A DNA stretch of 64,000 bases from Setophaga petechia (Eukaryota > Chordata > Aves > Passeriformes > Parulidae), in contig JANCRA010000118.1 of NCBI GenBank assembly GCA_024362935.1, positions 82,001 to 146,000 of the forward strand. The letters are read 5' to 3'. Below are positions 25,276 to 34,170 of the stretch, one piece after another. The translations under genes were made by a program, and so were the position numbers. A model generated the notes under the pieces. That model was not told where the DNA came from and searched no databases. It worked only from the letters and a program-made list of their open reading frames with translations. Position 1 is the stretch's first letter. The number at the start of each line of letters is the position of its first letter.

Positions 25276-25603
25276 ATAAAATGAATGAATGTGAGCCACC
25301 AACCATGGCTCACCTGGAAAAGGAGGTGAGGAAGATAAAGCCAAAAATCAGGAGAGAAAAAAAAGCAATTTGAAAGGATCAGAGGAAAGGGTTTTGTGGC
25401 TGAACAGCAAAATTTCCACCAGCTGAGGGGGAAAACCAGGGAGAGGTGGCACAGCTGGACAAGTCCTGCTCCTCCAACCTGTCCAGAATGAAATTCCAGA
25501 TGTGGAGAAAGGGAGAATTTGGAGTTGAGGATGGCAAATAATGAGATGTAGAGTGAGCACAGCTGGGAGCAGCAGCTGAGAAAAGGGAAAATTCCAGATG
25601 CAT
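25276..25603. other. Unassigned sequence
   Basis: Short single-copy stretch between arrays, with no recognised feature. Confidence 0.4.
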
Positions 25604-27691
25604 GTTATATTTACCTGGAATTACCCAAATTTCTGTATTTACCTGGATGTGCCCAAATTTCTGTATTTACCCAGCCATGCCCAAATTTCTGTATTTACTT
25701 GGAACTGTCCAAATTCTGTATTCATGTGGATGTGCCCAAATTATTATATTTACCTGGAATTGCCCAAATTTCTGTGTTTATCTGGATGTGCCCAAATTTC
25801 TGCATTTACATTTGGACATGCCCAAATTTCTGTATTTACCTGGAACTGCCCAAATTTTTGTGTTTACCTGGACATGCCCAAATTTCTGTGTTTATCTGGA
25901 TGTGCCCAAATTTCTGCATTTACTTGGAACTGCCCAAATTCTGTATTCACTTGGGTGTGCCCAAATTATTATATTTACCTGGAATTGCCCAAATTTCTGT
26001 ATTTATCTGGATGTGCCCAAATGTTTGTATTTACCTGGAACTGCCCAAATTTCTGTATTTACCTGGATACACCCAATTTTCTGCATTTACCTGGATGTGC
26101 CCAAATTTCTGTATTTACATTTGGACATGCCCAAATTTCTGTATTTACCTGGAATTGCCCAAATTTTGCAAGTACTTGGAACTGCCCAAATTTTTGTATT
26201 TACCTGGATGTGCCCAACTTTCTGTATTTACCTGGATGCAGCCAAATTTCTGCATTTACCTGAGCATGTCCAAATTTCTGCTTTTACCTGGACATGCCCA
26301 AATTTCTGTGTTTATCTGGATGTGCCCAAATTTCTGCGTTTACCCAGACATGCCCAAATTCTGCATTTACTTGGATGTGCCCAAATTTCTACATTTACCT
26401 GGAACTGCCCAAATTTCTGTATTTACCTGGATGCGCCCAAATGTTTGTATTTACCCAGACATGCCCAAATTTCTGTATTTACCTGGAATTGCCCAAATTT
26501 TTGCAAGTACCTAGAACTGCCCAAATTTTTGTATTTACCTGGATGTGCCCAAATTCTGTATTCACTTGGATGTGCCCAAATTATTATATTTACCTGGAAT
26601 TGCCCAAATTTCTGTATTTATCTGGATGTGCCCAAATGTTTGAATTTACCTGGAACTGCCCAATTTTCTGCATTTACCTGGATGTGCCCAAATTTCTGTA
26701 TTTACCTTTGGACATGCCCAAATTTCTGTATTTACCTGGAACTGCCCAAATTTTTGTACTTACTTGGATGTGCCCAAATTTCTGCATTTACCCAGACATG
26801 CCCAAATTTTTGTATTTACTTGGATGTGCCCAAATTTTTGTATTTACCTGGACATGCCCAAATTTCTGTGTTTATCTGGATGTGCCCAAATTTGTGTATT
26901 TACATTTGGACAAGCCCAAATTTCTGTATTTACCTGGAATTGCCCAAATTTTGCATGTACTTGGACATGCCCAAATTTCTGTGTTTATCTGGATTTGCCC
27001 AAATTTCTGTATTTACCTGGAACTGCCCAAATTTTTGTATTTACTTGGATGTGCCCAAATTCTGTATTCACTTGGATGTGCCCAAATTATTATATTTACC
27101 TGGAATTGCCCAAATTTTTGTATTTATCTGGATGTGCCCAAATGTTTGAACTTACCTGGACATGCCCACATTTCTGTATTTACCTGGATGTGCCCAAATT
27201 TCTGTATTTACCTGGAACTGCCCAAATTTTTGCAAGTACCTGGAACTGCCCAAGTTTTTGTATTTACTTGGATGTGCCCAAATTTCTGTCTTTACCTAGA
27301 TGCAGCCAAATTTCTGCATTTACCTGGACATGCCTGAATTTTTGTATTTGCCTGGACATGCCCAAATTTCTGTGTTTATCTGGATGTGCCCAAATTTTTT
27401 TATTTACCTGGATGCACCCAAATTTTTGTATTTACCTGGAACTTCCCAACTTTCTGCATTTACCTGGGTGTGCCCAAATTTCTGCATTTACATTTGGACA
27501 TGGCCAAATGTCTGTATTTACCTGGAATTGCCCAAATTTTTGCAAGTACCTGGAATTGCCCAAATTTTTGTATTTACCTGGAATTGCCCAAATTTTCTGT
27601 ATTTATCTGGATGTGCCCAAATTTTGTATTTACCTGGATGTGCCCAAATTTTTGTATTTACCTGGATGTGCCCAAATTTCTGTATTTTCCC
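25604..27691. repeat. 28-bp minisatellite, about 74 copies
   Basis: Unit 'tgcccaaatttctgtattta' followed by 'cctggatg', with alternating suffixes GGATG, GGAAC, GGAAT and GGACA. The unit has no stop codon in any of the three plus frames, and 3 x 28 bp = 84 bp gives a 28-residue repeat. All three plus frames therefore stay open for long stretches (515, 347 and 322 codons). There is no evidence that any is translated. Confidence 0.97.
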
Positions 27692-27754
27692 ACCCAATTC
27701 CAGCAGCTCTTAGAGCCAAATCCAAACACTGACCAAGCATACTTTAATTATAAC

Positions 27755-27885
27755 ATTTTTTGCTTTTTGGGGTGTTTTTTGTTTTGGTGGGGATTTGGGG
27801 TTTTTGGGGTTGGTTGGTTTTTGTTGGTTTTTTTGTTTTGTTTTGTTTCTTTGAGTTTTGGGGTTTTTTTTTTTGTTTTTTGAGT
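27755..27885. repeat. T/G-rich low-complexity tract
   Basis: Runs of TTTTGGGG, TTGGTTGG and TTTTGTTTTG with no fixed period. Confidence 0.8.
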
Positions 27886-27940
27886 TTGCATTTTTGTATT
27901 TATTCAAGGAATAAATATTCCTGGATATCCAGGAGGAGAC

Positions 27941-28535
27941 TTAAAATGTGGTTTATAAAAGGTGAAAACAGAGTTAAAACGTGGTTGGTAAGAGGTGAAA
28001 AGCAGGGTTAAAATGTGGGTTTATACCAGGTGAAAAGCAGGGTTAAATATGGATTTGTAAGGTGAAAACAGCATTAAAATATGGATTTTTAAGAGGTGAA
28101 AAGCAGAGTTAAAATATGGGCTTGTAAGAGGTGAAAAGCAGGGTTAAAATATGGGATTATAGCAGGTGAAAGCAGATTTAAAATATGGGTTTGTAAGAGG
28201 CGAAAATCAGAGTTAAATGTGGATTTAGAAGAGGTGAAAGCAGAGTTAAAAATGGGATTATAACAAGTGAAAGCAGAGTTAAAATATGGATTTTTAAGAG
28301 GTGAAAAGCAGAGTTAAATGTGAGTCTATGAGAGGTGAAAATCAGAGTTAAATGTGAGTTTTTAAGAGGTGAAAATCAGAGTTAAATGTGGATTTGTCAG
28401 AGGTGAAAGCAGAGTTGAAATATGGGATTAACACAGGAGAAAGCAGAGTTAAAATATGGATTTTTAAGAGGCAAAAAGGAGAGTTAAAATATGGGTTTGT
28501 AGGTGAAAAGTGGGGCTAAAATGTGGATTTTTATC
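27941..28535. repeat. ~35-bp minisatellite, about 17 copies
   Basis: Unit 'agaggtgaaaagcagagtta' followed by 'aaatatgggtttgta', 33-36 bp. Copies are diverged and small indels break all frames. Confidence 0.93.
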
Positions 28536-28734
28536 TCTGCTTGCTTTTTGAACAGCTGAACGTTGCTAATTAGCAAAATTTCCAATGCAAATGAGGATTT
28601 CCCAACCCAAATTCTCTTCCAGGTGGAACCGACCCCAGACCAGGTGTGCAAACCCCAGGGAATGGTTTGTGCATGGAGCAGGCTCAGAAGGAGGGAAAAA
28701 GAAATTTTGGGGGGTGGGAGGGCAAATTCTGCCC

Positions 28735-29717
28735 CAAAAATCACCCAAAAATCACCCAAAAATCATTCCCAAAAATCACCCAAAAATAAAAAAAAAGAAA
28801 AATCACCCCAAAAATCACCCAAAAATAAAAAAAAAAAAAACAAAAATCACCCCAAAAATCACCCAAAAATCACCCCAAAATCACCCAAAAATCATTCCCC
28901 AAAATCACCCAAAAATCATTCCCAAAAATCACCCAAAAATCACCCCAAAATCATTCCCAAAAATCACCCAAAAATCACCCAAAAATCACCCAAAAATAAA
29001 AAAAACCCAAAAATCACCCCAAAAATCATTCCCAAAAATCACCCAAAAATCACCCAAAAATCACCCAAAAATAAAAAAAAAACAAAAATCACCCCAAAAA
29101 TCACCCTAAAATCACCCCAAAAATCACCCCAAAAATCACCCAAAAATCATTCCCAAAAATCACCCAAAAATAATAAAAAAAAACCAAAAATCACCCCAAA
29201 AATCACCCCAAAATCACCCAAAAATTATTCCCAAAAATCACCTCAAAAATCACCCCAAAAATCACCCCAAAAATCACCCCAAAAATAATAATAAAAAAAG
29301 CAAAAATCACCCCAAAAATCACCCAAAAATCATTCCCAAAAATCACCCCAAAAATCACCCCAAAAATAATAATAAAAAAAAAAAACAAAAATCACCCCAA
29401 AAATCACCCCAAAAATCACCCCAAAATCACCCAAAAATCATTCCCAAAAATCACCCAAAAATCACCCAAAAATCATCCCAAAAATCACCCAAAAATCACC
29501 CAAAAATCACCCAAAAATTATTCCCAAAAATCACCCAAAAATAATAAAAAAAAACCAAAAATCACCCCAAAAATCACCCCAAAATCACCCAAAAATTATT
29601 CCCAAAAATCACCTCAAAAATCACCCCAAAAATCACCCCAAAAATAATAATAAAAAAAGCAAAAATCACCCCAAAAATCACCCAAAAATCATCCCAAAAA
29701 ATCACCCAAAAATCACA
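28735..29717. repeat. ~10-bp A/C-rich array (AAAAATCACC)
   Basis: Units 'aaaaatcacc(c)' with CATTCCC variants and A-rich interludes such as 'aataataataaaaaa'. A block of about 160-170 bp at 29164-29334 recurs at 29533-29692, a higher-order period of about 369 bp. The minus strand reads GGGTGATTTTTGGGTGA, with G-tracts about 7 nt apart. Confidence 0.95.
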
Positions 29718-30296
29718 TGTTATATTTAATATTGATATAAATATGTTTCATATTGGTGTGTTAAATTTAATTTTGATGTAAATGTATTTCATGTTGGGAT
29801 AAATGGTATTATTAATATTGGTAATGATAATAATATTAATAATAAATGTAATATTAAATGTTTGTGTACTGCTACATTTAATATTGGTAAAAATATAATC
29901 TTTACTATTATTTTATACTTTATATTAATCTTTAATATTATTTTATTTAATAGTAAAGATTATAAAATATAATCTTTACTATTATATATAATCTTTACAC
30001 TTATTGTGTAAGTGGTATAGTTTATATTGACACAAATAGAACAGTTAATATTGATAAATATGTTGTATTTAATACTGGCATAAATGTTATATTTAAATTG
30101 GAGTGCTATATTTAATATTGGTGTAAATATATTTCATGTTGGGATAAATAGTGTAATTAATATTGCTATAAATGTTTTACTATTATTTGTGTAACTGTTA
30201 TATTTAATATTGGTACAAATATAATATTTATTATTGTGTAAATGGTACACTTAATATTGGTATAAAAGCTATATTCAATAATGGTATGTTATACTG
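29718..30296. repeat. Degenerate AT-rich repeat
   Basis: Loose repetition of 'taatattggtataaatgtt' and 'tatttcatgttgggataaat'. The unit is roughly 25-30 bp and heavily diverged. No gene. Confidence 0.7.
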
Positions 30297-30352
30297 AATA
30301 AAATAAAATAAAATAAATTAAAATAAAATAAAATAAAATAAAATAAAATAAA
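30297..30352. repeat. AAAAT pentamer microsatellite
   Basis: About eleven copies of 'aaaat' (aaataaaataaaataaa), with one interruption. Confidence 0.95.
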
Positions 30353-30985
30353 AATATAATCTGCATTAAATTAGATTCTAAATAATGTCAGGCAATCCCA
30401 GCTCTGTGCAAATACAAATTAATTAAAGCCAGGTCTAATTTGTACAGCTCAAAAGTAAATTTTCTGTAGGAAATTTGACTTTTTGGGGTGTTTTTTTATA
30501 TCATCAGTGAGGTTTTAGAGTGATCCTCTCACTGGAGCAGAGGAAGGGAGGAACTTATGGCTGAAATTTGAGTTGTGGCAGCAAAATCTCAGAACTCAAC
30601 CCAGGAAAGTTCCCTCAAATCTTAGGAAAAAAACCTTAAAGTGAGGCTTTATTGGCAGTTTTACAGAAACAGTGAAAGGGTTGAGCAAATCCTGAGTGAT
30701 TTATTCCTCCTTGCTGTTTGAATCAAAGAACAATTTCCTGCTGCCCCATTAATAAATAATGGTAGGAGCAGTGAAGTGGCTGAATTATCGGGGAGAAAGG
30801 TCCTGATTAGAATATCCATGAGCAGAAATTGGGTTTTTCTGGTGGCCCCCACTGTGCCAAATCTGCAGCTGCATTAATCCCTTCCACCCTTTGGAGCCAC
30901 TAAATTGAGTTACCTGGAGCATCTGTTGAGTAAACTGCAGAACCTGGAGGGTTTGGCAATTATTGTTATTTATTTGGGGTGGTTT
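30353..30985. other. Unassigned sequence up to the assembly gap
   Basis: Single-copy-looking AT-rich sequence. No gene, array or transposon recognised. Confidence 0.45.
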
Positions 30986-31085
30986 NNNNNNNNNNNNNNN
31001 NNNNNNNNNNNNNNNNNNNNNNNNNNNNNNNNNNNNNNNNNNNNNNNNNNNNNNNNNNNNNNNNNNNNNNNNNNNNNNNNNNNNN
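30986..31085. other. Assembly gap (100 N)
   Basis: Exactly 100 undetermined bases, the usual placeholder for a gap of unknown size. Sequence may be missing here. Confidence 0.99.
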
Positions 31086-31411
31086 TACATTTGTTGTTAT
31101 TTATGGACCATTCAGGATTTTAATTCCTGTTTTTATTCCTTTTCCCCCTGATGTTTCCCCCCCTCCTTTTGGTTTTCCTGGCGCTTCTCCCCACCCCATC
31201 AGGTTGGGTTATTTAAACCAGGGCGCTTTATTTAAACCCCAAACTGCACAGAACCAGGAGGGTTTATTTCAGTTATTTCAGGTGTTTGCTCAGCACAAAA
31301 CACCCCTGAGCTCCCCTGGCTGGGGCAGGTGACACAAAATCCTGAATTTGCTGCACGCAGGGCCAGGGCAGCACCTCGGGGGCTCCGGGAGGGACCCAGC
31401 CCTGGGTTTGG
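31086..31411. other. Unassigned sequence; right end matches the ~300-bp module
   Basis: From about 31375 ('ctcgggggctccgggaggg', then 'ccctgggtttgggacaggg') it resembles the part of the 32.7-34.2 kb modules that precedes their short G-rich tract. Nothing else recognised. Confidence 0.5.
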
Positions 31412-31438
31412 GACAGGGACAGGAGCAGGGACAGGGAA

Positions 31439-31497
<59 letters not shown>

Positions 31498-32106
31498 AAG
31501 GGACAGGAACAGGGACAGGGAAAGGGACTCAGATGGGGACAGGGAAAGGGACAGGGACAGGGACACAGATGGGGACAGGGAAAGGGACAGGGACAGGGAC
31601 AGGAGCAGGGACTCAGATGGGGACAGGGAAAGGGACAGGGACAGGAGCAGGGACAGGGACAGGAGCAGGGACAGGAGCAGGGACACAGATGGGGACAGGG
31701 ACAGGGACAGGGACAGAGGACAGGGACAGGAGCAGGGACAGGAGCAGGGACAGGGACTCAGATGGGGACAGGGAAAGGGACAGGGACAGGAGCAGGGACA
31801 GGGACTCAGATGGGGACAGGGACAGGAACAGGGACAGGAGCAGGGACAGGGACTCAGATGGGGACAGGGACAGGAACAGGGGACAGGAGCAGGGACAGGG
31901 ACTCAGATGGGGACAGGGGAAAGGGACAGGGAAAGGGACAGGGACAGGAGCAGGGACACAGATGGGGACAGGGACAGGAGCAGGGACAGGGACAGGGACA
32001 GGGAAAGGGACAGGGACAGGAGCAGGGACAGGGACAGGGACTCAGATGGGGACAGGGACAGGGACGGGGACAGGGACTCAGATGGGGACAGGGACAGGGA
32101 CAGGGG
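31412..32106. repeat. GGGACA hexamer array with higher-order variants
   Basis: About 690 bp of GGGACA with regular GGGAAA, GGAGCA and ACTCAGATG variants that form longer recurring blocks. The plus strand is almost all purine plus C, with G-triplets spaced 3 nt apart, the canonical form for repeated G-quadruplexes. All three plus frames are open (Gly-Thr, Gly-Gln and Arg-Asp repeats). The flanks match the G-rich site of the ~300-bp modules downstream, where the tract is only about 10-25 bp. Confidence 0.96.
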
Positions 32107-32164
32107 CATGGTTGGTGCTGAAATGATGCCACAAAATCCAGATGAACTTCCCCACACCAGCCCC

Positions 32165-32437
32165 TGTTATTGTTGCTGCTTTAACTGAAGGGATGGTTCC
32201 ACAGTGGAGCTAAAAACAATTTATTGCTCAGATAAACATCAGTCTCACAGGCCGTGAGGTTTAAGAGAGCAGCATTCGGCCAGAGCTCAAAATGGTCACA
32301 AATTCTTCATTACAAGACAACACAGAACTTTCTATTCTAATCCAGTGAAGAATTATCACAAAGTTTATTTTGCTTTTATAACCTTTACTTAATTTTGCTG
32401 AGGATACTTTTATCCAATGGATTACTATCACATGTAT

Positions 32438-32504
<67 letters not shown>

Positions 32505-32759
32505 CCTCTATTACAACTTCCCAACTCTTAGCTCGCTCCATACAACCACACCCCTACATTATAAACCTTTCACCATCTTACCAGTACAACTTCTCACTTA
32601 CTTGAGGCATATTCTTATTTACAACTATAGAAACAGAAGTTTGGTTTTTTTCTGCTTAATGTCTCTGTTCTTTATTTTTACATCAATCCAAGCTTCTTCC
32701 AAGGCTGCAGATCAAACCCTTCCGTGTCTGTGGAAGTTTCTGGTTTTCCAATTCCCACA
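32165..32759 (-). mobile_element. Candidate solo LTR (family C) inserted in the ~300-bp module
   Basis: About 595 bp interrupt the module between 'ccacaccagcccc' and 'cctcagctgaaacagcc'. On the minus strand the insert starts TGTGGGAATTGG and ends AGCAACAATAACA, with 'gagcaataaattg' as poly(A) signal about 55 bp from the end. This is LTR architecture with no internal region. No clean TSD was found, so the edges are approximate. Confidence 0.65.
32437..32499. repeat. (CA)n(TA)n microsatellite
   Basis: About fourteen CA units followed by about seventeen TA units, inside the candidate LTR. Confidence 0.98.
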
Positions 32760-33507
32760 GGTCCTCAGCTGAAACAGCCTGAGAGCTCCACATCAGGTGC
32801 AGGAGCCAAAAGCAGCACATCAGGCTGAGCCTTTCCTCTTTTTAAGAGATTTTCTGTAATTAATTCTCCCTAAAACCCTGCCTGAAGTGGGTTAGGGTTG
32901 GAAAAGGGTTAGGCTTGGAAGAGTCCCAAGGCAAAACCTCTGGGTGCTCTCTGAGGGCCCCATCCCTGGGTTTGGGGCAGGGGCAGGGGCAGGGTTGGTG
33001 CTGAGATGATGCCACAAAATCCAGATGAGCTCCCCCCACACCAGCCAGCACCAGCTCCCAGCTGGAACAGCCTGAGAGCTCCACATCAGGTGCAGGAGCC
33101 AAAAGCAGCACATCAGGCTGAGCCTTTCCTCTTTTTAAAAGATTTTCTGTAATTAATTCTCCCTAAAACCCGGCCTGAAGTGGCTGTGGGACAAGGGCAG
33201 GTTTGCACCGAGCCTTGGGCTGCAGGGCTGCTCTCTCCTGCTGCTTCCCCTCCAGAAAAGTCCCAAGGCAAAAACCTCTGGGTGCTCTGTCAGGGCCCCA
33301 TCCTTGGGTTTGGGATTGGGACAGGGACAGGGTTGGTGCTGAGATGATGCCACAAAATCCAGATGAGCTCCCCAACATCAGCCCCCAGCTGAAACAGCCT
33401 GAGAGCTCCACATCAGGTGCAGAGGCTGAAAGCAGCACATCAGGCTGAGCCTTTCCTCTTATTAAGAGATTTCAGGTAATTAATTCTCCATAAAACCCTG
33501 CCTGAAG

Positions 33508-33585
33508 TGGGTTAGGGTTAGAAAAGGGTTAGGATTGGAAAAGGGTTAGGGTTAGAAAAGGATTAGGGTTAGAAAAGGGTTAGGC
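33508..33585. repeat. Degenerate telomere-like tract
   Basis: Repeated 'gggttagggttagaaaag', including TTAGGG and GGATTAGG variants, inside a ~300-bp module. Similar shorter tracts lie at 32888-32912 and 33851-33912. The spacing is not a pure hexamer, so this is telomere-like and not a terminal telomere. Confidence 0.7.
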
Positions 33586-34170
33586 TTGGAAGAGTCCCAA
33601 AGTAGAAACTCTGGAGGCTCTCTGAGGGCCCCATCCCTGGGTTTGGGGGCAGGGTGACAGGGACAGGGGCAGGATTTGTGCTGAGATGATGCCACAAAAT
33701 CCAGATGAGCTCCCCCACACCAGCCCTCAGCTGAAACCCAGCCTGAGAGCTCCACATCAGGTGCAGGAGCTGAAAGCAGCACATCAGGCTGAGCCTTTCC
33801 TCTTATGAAGAGATTTCAGGTAATTAATTCTCCATAAAACACAGCCTGAAGTGGGTTAGGGTTAGAAAAGGGTTAGGATTGGAAAAGGGTTAAGGTTGGA
33901 AAAGGATTAGGTTGGAAGAGTCCCAAAACAGAAACTCTAGTGGCTCTCTGAGGGCCCCATCCCTGGGTTTTGGGGCAGGGACAGGGGCAGGGTTGGTGCT
34001 GAAATGATGCCACAAAATCCAGATGAGCTCCCCCACACCAGCCAGCACCAGCTCCCAGCTGGAACAGCCTGAGAGCTCCACATCAGGTGCAGGGGGCTGA
34101 GCCTTTCCTCTTATTAAGAGATTTCATGTAATTAATTCTCCCTAAAACACAGCCTGAAATGGCTGTGGGA

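Larger units (their letters stand above)
32107..34170. repeat. ~300-bp tandem modules, about five copies, interrupted by an LTR
   Basis: Each module runs through 'aacagcctgagagctccaca', 'gctgagcctttcctctt', 'taattaattctcc', 'gcctgaagtgggttagg', 'ggccccatccctgggtttgg' and 'gatgccacaaaatccagatg'. Module starts are near 32765, 33065, 33390, 33732 and 34060. The first module, which begins upstream of the GGGACA array, is broken at 32165 by an LTR and resumes near 32762. Modules differ in the number of GGTTAGGGTT-like units and in the short G-rich tract. Confidence 0.9.

Noticed and set aside
25602..27732. Cys/Tyr/Phe-rich 28-residue repeat protein
   Set aside because: The pattern is a frame-independent result of a 28-bp unit and appears in all three phases.
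31329..32126. Gly-Thr and Gly-Gln repeat proteins over the GGGACA tract
   Set aside because: All three plus frames are open because the unit is 6 bp without stops. No gene context.
33508..33585. True telomere
   Set aside because: The TTAGGG units are few, degenerate and separated by GAAAA, within a larger repeat module.
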